Of a stretch of 64,000 bases of DNA, positions 22,887 through 35,033 are shown piece by piece. The first letter of the stretch is position 1. Every line of letters starts with the position of its first letter. The notes under the pieces are model-generated. The model was not told where the DNA came from. It was given only the letters and a program-made list of their open reading frames with translations, and ran no database searches. The translations under genes and the position numbers were made by a program. Source of the DNA: Salticus scenicus (taxonomy: Eukaryota; Arthropoda; Arachnida; Araneae; Salticidae); assembly GCA_963930645.1 (NCBI GenBank), contig OZ005653.1, forward strand, positions 216,384,684-216,448,683, read 5' to 3'.

Positions 22887-24171
22887 TATTCCATTTTACA
22901 TAATTGTAAGAATGTTTCCAATTATGATAACGGAACTATGGTCCAACTATTCATTATAAGTATATTTGGGCGAGATACTTTGAAAAATTGTCATATTGAA
23001 TATTTACACACCTATTGTGGGGGGGGGGGGGAGGGGGGCGATGATCTTTCATGTGAAAAAAGAAAAAAGAAAAGTACTTGACTATTACTATTATATATAT
23101 ATATTAATCTCAAAATGAGTGATTGTAAACAATTCTTATTATATACATTTATACCAAATTTCGTTTTACATTGCCATAAAAAAATACGAAATAAGGAAAT
23201 GATAGCACAGCTAATAAGTGATTTATTCGTAAATAATAATCAGCAAATATTTAAGTTAAAATACAATTAAATATCAAATTTGTCTTAATTCCGTCCATTG
23301 GTTCGTGAGACACAATGTTTTAGATACATATGCACATAGACACAGACACAAATTTCTGAAAATTTTCAAAGAAGCATCAAATCATGATCAGAACGTCTCA
23401 AAAAGCGTTAAACCATTGCAATTCGGAGAATTATTATATATATATATATATATATATATTACGAATTTAATACTTATATCTCATATATATAAAATAACGT
23501 AAAACCTTTTTAAAGAAAATAACTAAATGTATTTTTTTTCTTCAAACAAGTGTTTGAATTATATGTTATTGTTTATCTAAACAATTATCGCTATTTTCCG
23601 TTTAACTTGATTTTAGAAATAAATGTTTAGTTAAAATCATTTTATTTAAGTGATCGAATATAATAAAGATAAATTCTGTTCTAAGATGAAGTTTTAAAAG
23701 CAGCGGGAAATATTTGATGTATCATTGAATTAAATTTAACAATTTCTTTATCTGAATTCATGAAACGAAATAACGGTCTTGAAATCTGTACTATCATTCT
23801 GTAGATTGAAAAACTATTGTTTGGAAAATCCTGTAAGGGTTGCACAAATATTATCGTAAATTGTTTCCTTTTGTTTTGATGCTTTTGTAAAGTCAATGCA
23901 ATACTATTAACTGAAAAGAAGCACATTTAGTTGTTTCGAATGAAGTGATGCGGTTAATACAAGTAGTACAAAGGAATTTTCATAAGTAAATAATATTAAG
24001 CTATGAAATTTTTCTTCCCTGTGGTAAAACTAAACATAAATAATTTAACGTATTGATGCATTTTATTATATTTCGTAGGTGAAATTAGTATTACTATTAT
24101 TATTTTTTTCAAAATATATATTGTAAAGGTATTTTTCAGAAGAAGATTTATATATATATATATATATATAT

Positions 24172-24381
24172 AGTCGGTAACAAAAGTATCCGAACACTAG
24201 CAAAAATTCTTATATAAAAAAAGTAGAGTAAATACTGTTTTGTTAAATAAATCTTTATCGAATCCTGTTCTTAGACTGGCTAAGAACAGGATTCGACAAG
24301 GACTTATTTAACAAAGCAGTATTAACTCTACTTTTCTATACAGGAATTTTTGCTAGTGTTCGGATACTTTTGTTACCGACT
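24172..24381. mobile_element. 210-bp near-perfect palindrome (foldback MITE)
   Basis: The left arm starts AGTCGGTAACAAAAGTATCC and the right arm ends with its exact complement at 24381. Pairing continues to a short central loop around 24272 (TTCTTAGACTGGCTAAGAA). The flanks are TA-rich, in agreement with a Tc1/mariner-type TA target. It has no coding capacity. The arms differ only at a few positions, so it is either young or kept similar by gene conversion. Confidence 0.7.
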
Positions 24382-24389
24382 GTATCTAC

Positions 24390-25120
24390 ATATGTATGAA
24401 AGGATAAAAATAATTAAAATTTTAAATTATCATGTTAAAGAATTTAGATTTTAAATTATTATTATATATTAATATTAAGTGATTTCTTAATAGTATTATC
24501 TCAGAATTAAACTTAATTTTAAGAACAACTTTATGAGAATTCTATTCTAGAGACCAGGTAAAGTTAGTTTTCCAACAAAACACGTTGTCGTAGCGCGGGT
24601 ATCAGATTTTGAAAATAAGTTTTAGAATAAAGATTATGTAATCATCATTTTTAGTGGCAAAACAATGCATAATACTAAATCCCAGATATCCGGATCAACC
24701 AAATGATAAAAGGTAGGAGGGAATTAGTTCAGCTAATTATCCAATAATGATTCATATGAGGAGATTGGCCTCGCCCCAGAATAAGCCATATTTAATCGGG
24801 AGCACATGAAAAACGGCGCCTTTTTCACATGCAACCTTTTGCTTAATTTATCCACGTTAACATAAGTAAATGTTTCGACCCCAGGAGGGGAAATTGGTTG
24901 CGGTTCCAAATGCGGATGTCAGCGCGCATAGACTGATCACTTTTAATAACATGTAATATGCTAATGTATCTTCAATAAAGCGACTGCATCAAATATTTTG
25001 GAGTATTTATTGAGTGAACAGTTTTGACAGGAACTCCTTTCTAGACAATTTCGTATATATACATCTTGAGTTATAGAATTTCTGTCGTACTTTATTTCTA
25101 AAAGTTACACTCTATAACAC
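24390..25120. other. No gene assigned; G/C-richer patch 24560-24990
   Basis: 24560-24990 is less AT-rich and ends with an AATAAAG at 24974. It could be an LTR or 3'-UTR relic, but I found neither a partner copy nor an open frame. Confidence 0.3.
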
Positions 25121-25350
25121 ATAAAAAAAAAAAAAAAAAAAAAACGACGCACCAAGAATAAATTATCCAAATAAAACGAAAATTGGTAGATGTGATTTGC
25201 ATGTGGTGAAAAACAAATTATTACAGTTTCAATATATTTGTATAATTTAATTGAGAGAAATGGCCTCACAAATGTAAACAATCAGTACCGCATTGTTCAC
25301 TTCTGACCCTTATGTAAGCAAAACTAAATGCAAAGCTGGTGTGCAAACGA

Positions 25351-25517
25351 TAAATAGACAGTAAGACTTCTTCGCACACCATAAATTTTAAGCCACCACA
25401 ATCGGTTTCGAAAAGACGCAGCCTTCCTTCACCAGGTGCAAAAAAAAAAAAAAAAAAAAAAACACGTGCTACTGCCTTGGAGGTAAAAGCAAGTGAAGAA
25501 GTCTTATTATCTATTTA
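25351..25517. mobile_element. MITE nested in the Tc1-like element
   Basis: Inverted ends TAAATAGACAGTAAGACTTC (25351) and GAAGTCTTATTATCTATTTA (ending 25517), two or three mismatches over 23 bp. An A22 run lies inside at 25440-25462. Its outermost TA on both sides could be the target duplication. Confidence 0.55.
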
Positions 25518-25651
25518 CCTTATATAAGCATTTATTTGGCTTGGTATTAATTCATAGATTTGGAAGATGTGCTCGTGCGAGATATCATGCTAAATTCTGT
25601 CCAACTGGTGTGTTAGATTGGCAAAATCCCGAGCTGGGTGTAAGACCCTTT

Positions 25652-26250
25652 TCATGATGATCCAAACTCCTCAGTGGAAACGAGATTCGGCGAATTTACT
25701 AACCAAAATAACGTTAGACAAGCAAGAAAACAAGCAGTAGATAATACTTCTGTGCGTGAGCGAGCATAATCATGCTGAAATATATGATCAGGATTGCGTG
25801 ATACGCTGGAGAGATACCACGGATGGCAACCATATGGTTCTACTAGGAAATGAAATGACATTCCAGACAATTACTCCTGGATGTCGGGCCGTATAGTTGG
25901 CGACAGTCAGGTTGGAACCTACCTTTTTTTGGGGCTTCTCCGGACGCGTGTTCGCTGGACATCGGGGCTCAAATCAGAGTGGCACTCATTTCTGAAAACA
26001 ATTCTACTCCATTCAGTGACATTCCAGTTCGAACGATCTTGAAATTACTGCAAGCGTGTTTCGCGGTATAAAATGTTTAATAGTAGTCCACACAAGGGTC
26101 TCCGTGACTTCAACCCCCTTTTTCTGAGCCGCTTATAAATAGTTTTTGAAGTAACTGAAGTACCAGTTGCACATAGGATCGATGATAATGATGAATTGGT
26201 GTTTTGAAGAATCGGTTCTCACGTTTTGTCCTCTCTCTAGACCGATTTTC
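25652..26250 (-). pseudogene. Tc1-type DDE transposase, decayed
   Basis: Read on the minus strand from about 26250, the frames contain in order a TSVTSKTIYKRL-like helix-turn-helix end, GLKSRRPL (the bridge before the catalytic domain), WNVTEWSRIVF with RNE where the family has SDE, and, further on, HIFQHDYAR, the second catalytic Asp block (QQDNARPH in the family), then NSPNLV, before the third acidic residue. Stops and frameshifts separate the pieces; only 25652-25870 remains open for 72 codons. The first catalytic Asp seems changed to Asn. The protein cuts and pastes Tc1 DNA at TA; this copy must be inactive. Confidence 0.65.
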
Positions 26251-26662
26251 CCTCCGTGACGCTATGTTCGGTCATGTTTCACCCATTTCTGTTAATAAGA
26301 TCTAATATTAGTGGCATTGCACCTGTCCAATTTTCAAACAACTCGCAGTTTAAAACAACCGGCTTCTTTGAGACCAACTACACACCTCTCTCAAATACTG
26401 ACATCTGCGCATATTGTTTACGCAACTGTATGCGAGGCATATTTACTGTCTATGTGAGTAGATGGAATAAATTTCTGATAAAATTTATGACTTGGAATCA
26501 AAATTTCTCATTTTTAATATTCTCCCGAGTGCGCAGTTAAGATGCGCTACAGCGTCACATGCTCATTCGATGACAGCTGAATTTTGTAATATTTTGCACT
26601 TTCCATCGAATTCTGTATGCATGTCAAGTTGTGTCCATTGTTCATCATTCCATCTTGGTGCG

Positions 26663-26694
<32 letters not shown>

Positions 26695-26699
26695 TGTTG

Positions 26700-27985
26700 T
26701 TGTTGTTTTGGTAGAATGTAAATAAATTGCCCTTAACCGTTGTTTACTTTATCTGATTAAAATACGAATTTTCCATAGTATTGTTATACTCGTATATATA
26801 TTTAACAAATAATTAAAAAAAAATAAGTTTCATGTATTTAAATTTGTTAGACTTAAGTTATATTTTAAATAAACTTCCAGTTAATTTCTTTAAATGATAT
26901 TTACCTATTTTAGTGAATTTTACTTCTTGCAGGAAAGAAGCGTACTGTAACTCAACAAGATGATTTCAGCCACGATAGTAGTTGATTTGTACGCTTAATT
27001 ACTGTAAATTCGTTATTAAATTAACATCTTTATAAATTACAACTTTATAAAATTTCTGAAAGTTCTTTAATATTTTTTTTTTCTAATTTGAAAAATTAAA
27101 TTATTCATTTAAATTTTCTTTATATGCTTTTAAAATACGAAGACATAAATGATTTTGATTTTAAAAGGTTGCGAATATTCTGTTTTATTTTCTTTTGTTA
27201 TTATTATTTTTTTTAACGGAAAAAAGAAAAATGTATACGAAATTGAAAATCATTTCTGTATGAGCGTAGTTTGCTTTACATTATAATTTTAGCTCAAAAG
27301 AATTCTAATTTTAATTAACTGAATTGTTTATATTAGACATGTTCCATTGACAATTTTATAGATATTACACGATCTAATTTAACTACAATTCAGGGTCGCA
27401 AATTTAAAAATACTGTTTTCTTTTAAATAATAATTTATTCATGTAATAACAATGAAGTATTTTTCATACATTTTTGAGCTTCTTTCAAAAGTTAATAAAT
27501 GGATTAATTTTAATTTTTTGATAAATACAAATGAATGACATGAATTAAAAGGTAAGTAAGTAATCATAGGTAATTATACAAATTTATAAGTAATTTTTTC
27601 GCTTTTTTCGCTTATATATTTTTAATGCTAATTATTTAGGCGAATTAATTAAAAAAAAAATCTGTTAAAATCTTCAACAATATTCAGAGATATTTTCCTT
27701 CTTTCTTAACTTTTTTTTTTAATATTTTCAAATTTCTTAGGTTTAACATAAATGAAAAATTTAATAATTTATGTCAGTACTTTTGCTTTGGTTATCAATG
27801 CTTCTAACATTTAAAAAGTTCACTATCAAATGCATAATAATTATTTCTTTTTCCACCGTAAAGTAATAGTCAGAAAATGATTAGAATATTCATTCATGAA
27901 TTATATCCATGTACAAGGGAAGTTTCCAAAGTTTATTTTTTTTTTTTTATTTTTTTTTTTTTTTTTTTTTTTTACATTCTAGGTA
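26700..27985. other. AT-rich sequence, no gene seen
   Basis: Long A/T tracts only, including a T-run block at 27937-27973 just before the mariner remnant. Confidence 0.5.
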
Positions 27986-27989
27986 AAAC

Positions 27990-28610
27990 AAACGATCGTT
28001 ATAAAAAAGTTGAGCAGTTGATAGTTAATTGTAGGAATGATTGCCAGCGGAGGAGAATTGACACAAGCGCAGTGCACCGAAGAAAATAGAATAATAATAG
28101 TGGCCGAGGTTATTCAACACAAATCACGGTGGCACGTAGATGTGTGCTGACAACGGTAACGCCAATGGAAGTACAGGATGTTATGCTGCATGACTGGCAC
28201 ACTGAACTTGTGTATTCGTCATATACAAACGCCTACAGGCAGTGTATGGAGAAGGTTGTCTAATTGTTGTTCGCTGAAGTTACATGGCCTGTGAAGGAAG
28301 GTAAAATTTGCAGAATGAAAGTCAAAGTGAGCGTCCCTCCACATCCATGAATGAAAATAATATTGCTACACTACAGGACATGATGTTAGTGACAACCGTC
28401 TCGATTCGGCGTCACTTCCAAAACAGTGTTTAGTTGGAGCAGATTGTGCGTGAATTTCTTGCATCACAAGGCACGGTTTGCAGAGTGGTTTCTTCAAAGT
28501 GATTCCACGCTACGGCAAATGTCTCAAGGTCAGTGGCAACAATGTAAAAAAAATAGTGGAATATTTTTAGTGCCATAGTGTAATATTTTTGGCAATAAAG
28601 TTTCTGTGTA
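27990..28610 (+). pseudogene. Mariner-like transposase remnant
   Basis: Two short plus-strand blocks look like mariner transposase. About 28312-28360 reads ESQSERPSTSMNENNIA, like the linker and start of the second helix-turn-helix (SGRPSTS...ENI). About 28495-28545 reads PRYGKCLKVSGNNVKK, like the C-terminal RYDKCLN..GDYVEK. The DDD catalytic part that should lie between them is missing, so an internal deletion is likely. The unit is bounded by a T-run on the left and an A-run on the right. No intact frame exists. Confidence 0.45.
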
Positions 28611-28619
28611 AAAAAAAAA

Positions 28620-29490
<871 letters not shown>

Positions 29491-29820
29491 AAGTGAGCTT
29501 GCTGATTAAAAGAACATATATATAATGCACAAGCCGTTTCCTTTCTTAATAATGTGAGCTTTGTCAGACATCAGGAATAAAATTTTAAACAAATCAAATC
29601 AAGCTAACTTAAAATTATTCCTCTTTTTATATGTAAGTCTCTATTTGCTAAAATCTTAAATTTATAGTTTTATTTACATGACAGTACATCTCTTTTATAT
29701 AATTAAAAAACATTTTAGCTAATCTTATAGTGAACTTCATTTTAAACATTGTTATTTGTTTCCTTATTTAATTTTAGAAGACTTTCTGCTATAAAATTGG
29801 AGAACGTAAAATATTATTTA

Positions 29821-29860
<40 letters not shown>

Positions 29861-30289
29861 GAATTATATAAAAATTTAAAATTAATAAAAAAATAAATGT
29901 TAATAATTTGTCCAATTTTATTTATAAAAGAAAAGTAAATACCCATATAAATTTTATATTTACTTCTGTTCATTATACTCCTATTACCTTTATGTAAATT
30001 TTATATTTACTTCTATAGATTATTGGATTCTTGTTGTTTATAACATGTCAAAAATATTATTTAAGTCTGTAAAAAGTGATAAATAAATATTAAATACGGG
30101 ATTCTTCATTCTAAATCTGTATCTGTCATTCAAAAATCCTTTCCTTATAAATGGTTATCTTCTGCTACTATCTGACAGACGTTTTGAAGAAAACGGTTTA
30201 TTTTTTATCAATATTCTATCAAAAACACATATTTGTATTTCTTAAATTTCGCGAGAATGAAATCAATATATATATATATACATATGTAT

Positions 30290-30348
<59 letters not shown>
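30290..30348. repeat. (CA)n + (TA)n microsatellite
   Basis: CA repeats at 30290-30334 and TA repeats to about 30348. Together with the TA/GTGTG sequence after 36828 this was the target of the first BEL/Pao element. Confidence 0.9.
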
Positions 30349-30361
30349 CACATATGTATAT

Positions 30362-30854
30362 TATCGAATTTAAACTTTAAGAATACCTATATTCGATATC
30401 TATATACTAAATTTTAAATAAATTAGTATTCAACAAAATTGATTCTACAAATCTTCATCTAGTCAAAAATTTCGTAATAAAAACAAATAGAATTATTTAT
30501 CTTTCATTTCAATAATAAAAGGTAAGAAACGTTTACCTTCCTTCATCTATATTGTTCGAGGGATGAAATATTCGTTCTTAATTCAATAATAAGTGGAAAC
30601 TTTCACTCATGGAACAGTCATTTTCTTCAAATCAACATATTTAATCTGGTAAATACACAATCACAAATTATTAAAGTCATAATACTGATAAAATTACATA
30701 AATATTTAACGCGCGCTAACAATACACAATATTTACATATTGTGAACTTAGAACATTTTTCTTCTTGCTATCGAACGCACAATTCCTCTCGTGCGCGCAG
30801 GCGCAGACGATCGGATTACAAAAAGTTGAAGTGGAAGTAGCGATTTTCGCAACA
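30362..30854 (-). repeat. 3' LTR of BEL/Pao 1
   Basis: 493 bp, pair of 36335-36827. The sequence just before it in element orientation (30855-30870, TGTGGGAGTG) is the polypurine-tract candidate. Confidence 0.93.
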
Positions 30855-30882
30855 CACTCCCACATTTGAGTTTCGAGGATTT

Positions 30883-31410
30883 TTAGAGAAACTCAAACTT
30901 CACTTTTGGCTTTAAAAAACGTCCATATTTGGATAGTTTTCCTAGTGGAACAGTCTCTATAGGAAAGTCCTTTACAGAACTTTTGTCAACTGGCTCAGTA
31001 GGTTCAGTCACTGGAACAGATTCAGTTGGAGGAGTCACTGAAACAGATTCAGTTGGAGGAGTCACTGGAACAGATTCAGTTGGAACAGTCACTGGAAAAA
31101 AGTTCTTTTCAGGAGGTTGGATATTCGACTTAGAAATTCGTGATGAACAGGGTAAATCTGCACAACTTTTAGGAGTTACTTCTAGAGGAATTAATCTAAG
31201 CACTGGACGGAAAAATTCACCACCTTTCATTTTCACTTTTACTAGTCGAACATGGCCATCTTTAGATGGACAGAGTTCAATAACTTTACCGAGAGGCCAG
31301 TCAATTTTCTTGATGTTTTCACTGGATACTATAACGATATCACCAATTTGGATAGGTCGTTGATTTTTAGTAAATTTCGAAGATTGCCTTAAATGCCCCC
31401 AAATATTCAA
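30883..31410 (-). pseudogene. DUF5641 C-terminal tail of BEL/Pao 1
   Basis: The last 175 codons of the polyprotein in an open frame. The first half is the DUF5641 fold found after BEL/Pao integrases, a small beta-barrel-like tail (IQIGDIVIV, WPLGKVIEL, HVRLVKVK). The second half is low-complexity: ten-residue repeats of the form ESVPVTPPT, four copies at about residues 109-140, encoded by a 30-bp tandem repeat at 31000-31098. The frame starts without a Met and is joined to the integrase part by frameshifts near 31405 and 31500; the intervening part (DLDVLD ... YRQRIKEDLRKRF) is in another frame. Confidence 0.75.
31000..31098 (-). repeat. 30-bp coding minisatellite
   Basis: Units of the form GGAACAGATTCAGTTGGAGG on the plus strand, about three and a half copies, inside the DUF5641 tail. 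Copy number probably varies between elements of the family. Confidence 0.75.
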
Positions 31411-31482
31411 TTCGAAACCTTTTTCGTAAATCTTCTTTTATTCGTTGTCTATAGTCATATCTTTTATTGTGAGATGATGAAT

Positions 31483-32037
31483 CTAAGACATCAAGATCAG
31501 GAATGCCTGATTCTTTAATATCCCGTAAAACATAGCAGGAGTAAGTGGAGTAAGATCATTAACATCTTCGGAGAGGTAAGTTAAAGGACGTTGGTTAACA
31601 ATGCCTTCAGTATCACAAATAACAGTATTCATTTCTTCTAAATTCAACGAACTTCTTCCTAAGACTTTTCGAAGAATTCCCTTGATACCAATCAAACGTT
31701 CCCACAACCCACGCCACCACGGTGCAGATGGAGAGTTGAACTTCCAAATGATCTTCTGAGCTTCACTGTATTGAGAAATGGTATCCCAATTGATTTTCTT
31801 AAGTAAATTTTCCGCACCAACGAAATTCGAGCCATTATCACAGTAAATTATTGTGGGTCTTCCTCTTCGAGCTATGAATCTTCGGAGAGCCTGTAGAAAA
31901 TTTTCAGTCGACATGGATGTAGCTATCTCTAAATGCAAGGCTTGGTAGACGGCACAAGTGAAGATGACTATCCAGACTTTTTGACCTCCTCGAAGAATTA
32001 GAGGACCGGCATAATCAATTCCATTGACCTCAAACAC
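31483..32037 (-). pseudogene. Integrase core of BEL/Pao 1
   Basis: Retroviral-type integrase catalytic core (184 codons). All three acidic residues are visible: GIDYAGPL (first Asp, about residue 7), YCDNGSNF (second Asp, about residue 65) and WWRGLWERLIG (Glu, about residue 112). It joins element cDNA to host DNA with a 5-bp stagger, in agreement with the TATAT duplication. Downstream QRPLTYLS and LTPLTPAMF are the usual conserved end. Read-through to the zinc-binding part is open upstream in the same frame except for breaks near 32180. Confidence 0.85.
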
Positions 32038-32400
32038 TGCTGCTTCCTTTATTCTGTCAACTGGGAGAGGTGCTTCTATGATGGGCTTTGGTCTAGCATC
32101 ATATCTTTTGCAGCGTACACAATTTCTGATAACTTTTCTTACTGTCTTCCGATACTTTAAAATCCAAAAATCTCCTCATAAATTATTCATGAGGATCTGG
32201 ACACCAGCATGATTCAAATTTAAATGTCTGGTTCGGATGAGTTTTTCTACCACTGGATGATTGGATGGCAATATTATCGGATATCGGAAACTTTGTGTAT
32301 CTTCTCTCATGATGATTCTAGTCTTCATTTTCATAAGTTCATTCGTATCCATAAAACAGTTAAGGGATTTTAGGCATTTATCTTCAGGACCCGAGAATGA
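32038..32400 (-). pseudogene. Integrase zinc-binding region of BEL/Pao 1
   Basis: Contains the HHCC pattern: HLNLNHAG (two His) and CVRCKRYDAR (two Cys) between about 32250 and 32110. A stop lies between them (after MNNL, about 32178). The zinc finger helps the integrase to multimerise and bind LTR ends. Confidence 0.7.
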
Positions 32401-33558
32401 TTATTTTTGTACATTTTTCAACATAACAGTTTCAGCGTCATTTATATCTTCTGAAGTTAAGAATCGAAAAATTCGATGTGAAGGTTCAACTTTACAATCA
32501 TAAAAAAATCTGTAAATCCAAGCAGTGATTCTTAACAATTTATTGTATGACGAAATACGGTTATAAAGCTTCTCACTTGAATCTTCATGATTTGTAGCAC
32601 TAATTACTGTTTTCTTCTTCTCGGAGTACACTATATCAACGTCAGGAAGGGCATTAGATCTTGACCATTCTTGTCTTGGCTTACTCAACCATTGCACACC
32701 TTCCCACCACTTGGATTTAATCAATGTTTGAACACTGCAGCCGCGAGATGGTAAATCTGCTGCATTGAAAGACCCTGGTACGTGGTGCCAATTTTCAAGC
32801 TCTGTCAGAGATCTACTTTCTTCAACTCTGTTAAAAGCGAAAGGCGCCCAGTTTTCACTTCCCTTTATCCAATATAGTGCATTTGCGGAGTCGGACCAGA
32901 AAAATTTTGAGATATTCTTTATTCGGAGATCATTCACCACAGTCTCAGCTAATCTCGCTCCTATGCAGCAGGCAAGGAGTTCCAATCTTGGAATAGAAGT
33001 AGTTTTTATAGGAGCAACACTGCTTCTAGCCTGTACAAATTGACAAGACACTGAACTTCCAGTTTCACTTCTTAAGAATATGCAGGTAGCGTATGCACTC
33101 TTGCTTGCATCGCAGAAAATATGTAAACTTAAATTTTCTGGTGCCTCATGATTCAGAGTGAGGCATCTTGGGTTTTCGACTTTTTTCAATTTGGGAACTT
33201 CTTTTTGCCACTGCTCAAACTTCTTGGTAATTTTTTCAGGCAATTCTGCATCCCATGATACTTTCAATTTCCAGCACTCTTGCAGGAGAATCTTCAGCGC
33301 CAACGTAACCGGACATGTGAAGCCAAGGGGATCAAATAGTCTATGTACCGCACTCAGTATTTTTCTTTTCGTTGCAGGGGTACTATCTTCTAAAGTATCT
33401 CGTAAATCTACAGACAAGGTATCATTCTTTAAGTTCCATGACAATCCCAGGACTGGAATACATCTTTCTTCTGATGGACTGGGGAAATTGTGCTGCCACC
33501 CACGAAGCTCAAATTTAGCATCACTGAGAATTAACTTGGATTCTTCGACAAATTTCAC
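32401..33558 (-). pseudogene. RT thumb/connection and RNase H of BEL/Pao 1
   Basis: 385 open codons covering the end of reverse transcriptase and the RNase H domain. Visible landmarks: LRGWQHN (after the YVDN box), DTLEDSTPATKRKILS, DPLGFTCPV, then RNase H residues in HIFCDASKSAYA (Asp), SIPRLELLAC (Glu), FFWSDSANAL (Asp) and NAADLPSRG (Asp). RNase H removes the RNA strand during reverse transcription. This is the longest intact frame of the element. It is separated from the RT palm by a frameshift near 33600. Confidence 0.85.
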
Positions 33559-33559
33559 A

Positions 33560-33960
33560 AGTTCTTCATAGTTTTCAACGCTGGTGGTACAGTTGTCAAC
33601 ATAAAATCAACAACAAAGTCAACAACTTGGTAGCTGTTTCTTCAAAATGAACAGAAACATTTTTCAGATGATATCGAAGAGTAGCACCAAGTAGGTATGG
33701 CGAACAAGAAAGTCCAAAAACAACTCTACGATGTTGAAAAACTTTAGGTTTCGTGGGATCACCTTCCTCCCACCATAAGAATTTCAGAAATGGCCTATCA
33801 CGTTTACTAAGTCCAATTTGTAAGAAAGCTCTTCGGATATCAGCAATTACTCCTATTTTCTTTAATCGAAACTTATTCAAGATTGCTGGAATCAGTTCAA
33901 CGGTGTTAGGTCCTTTCTCTAAACAATCATTGATTGAAGGTGAATTTTTCTGGCAGAACC
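33560..33960 (-). pseudogene. Reverse transcriptase palm of BEL/Pao 1
   Basis: 33596-33880 is open and has the first catalytic Asp in VIADIRRAFLQI (about residue 14) and FGLSCSPYLL. The YVDN box (BEL/Pao form of YXDD) lies just beyond a frameshift, at about 33575-33600. Upstream, another one-base shift in an A-run near 33945 separates it from the STTRVRPVFDGS block. The enzyme copies element RNA into DNA; this copy cannot be read through. Confidence 0.8.
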
Positions 33961-34425
33961 ATCAAAAACAGGCCTAACTCTGGTAGTAGAATTTTCTTTT
34001 ATTACGGCCCTGTGGGGCAAATAATGTTCACTTTCATCATTATCCAGAATTTTATCTTCTTCTATAACACCTTATTGAATCCATTCTGTTAATACTGTTT
34101 CATAAACTTCTAATGTCCCTTTTTTCTTGAGCGAATCTATACAAACTTTTAATCTTCGTTCTGCAATATTTTTACAAGTGGGTAAAGGAGGATGGCCTTG
34201 GATCCATTGGAGATTCACTTCATATCTCCCTTCAGTGTCACGTTTAATACTTCTATTAAAATGCTCTTCGGCTGCTATTTCAAGTTCCTTTCGGCTATTC
34301 TTCTCTCCTGGATCGAGAATCCCAAGCACATCAAGTCGCCATAAATCAGAAATTTTTGTGTCATTTACATGTAATGACATAACGCTACTTGTACTATCTG
34401 AGACTTTCTGTCCGATTTTTCCCAT
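33961..34425 (-). pseudogene. PR-RT connection and RT N-terminus of BEL/Pao 1
   Basis: 117 open codons (34072-34425) with WRLDVLGI and LQWIQGHPPL, the conserved region between protease and RT. An in-frame TAA at 34072-34074 follows LTEWIQ, after which the same frame continues with HYLPHRAV and STTRVRPVFDGS, the RT N-terminal motifs. The stop is therefore a nonsense mutation rather than a domain end. Confidence 0.75.
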
Positions 34426-34520
34426 TAGCGTCCTCCCAAGGCGGGTTTCTATTAAGACTACACCAGATTTTAAAGGTTTTATATTTCCAGTGTATAGTTT
34501 TCCAATGACATCAGCTCCAA

Positions 34521-35033
34521 TTAAGCCATGGATTTCATTCGGGGAAATTCGTACAATAAATCAACATGACAATTCAGGTCAGACAAATGAATTTTATGCT
34601 TAATTTCACTTAGAAATGAACCATAGGGAATTTTTGGTATTTCAGAACAAATTTTGTCTTGATTTAACACTTCAAGACTGCAACGATAATTATCATTATA
34701 GTCACTCAGACCGATTAAATATTTCTTATGGGGTATCACAGTTTCTACTCCACCGAATAAGCTATGTGTCAAATCATCTTTACCTATGCATACATATCCC
34801 ATTTCATTTAATGCAAAAGTTGACAAATAGGACTTGCTGCTGCCAGAATCAAACAATATCCTGATGTATTTCATTTTATTTCCCTTTCTAAGACGAACAA
34901 TCAGAGTTTGCAAAAGAACTTGTCGAGTACTGGTTTTATTTGCTAAAACAGGGTCTTTCTTATTTTCAGCATTTAAATTTTCAGATTGCTGAAATTTAAT
35001 TCGATGTTCTTGATCGCTTTTCCCAGGGCACAT
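34521..35033 (-). pseudogene. Aspartic protease (DUF1758) of BEL/Pao 1
   Basis: 170 open codons. ILFDSGSSKSYL near residue 60 is the retroviral-type aspartic protease active site (D-S/T-G). It would process the polyprotein as a dimer. The N-terminus still holds the end of the last zinc-knuckle region (MCPGKSDQEH). The frame ends at a stop after a frameshift near 34560; the following LIGADVIGKL, also part of the protease, is in another frame. Confidence 0.8.

Larger units (their letters stand above)
25123..26694 (-). mobile_element. Degraded Tc1-like transposon
   Basis: Ends in inverted orientation: A-run plus ACGACGCACCAAGAA at about 25123-25158, and TCTTGGTGCGTAGC plus T-run at 26653-26694. 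The length of about 1.5 kb and an internal decayed transposase on the minus strand fit Tc1. A MITE of about 167 bp is nested at 25351-25517. Homopolymer tracts prevent exact ends and target duplication from being read. Confidence 0.6.

Noticed and set aside
30929..31363. 144-codon plus-strand frame with Gly/Thr/Val repeats
   Set aside because: Antisense of the DUF5641 tail and its 30-bp minisatellite.
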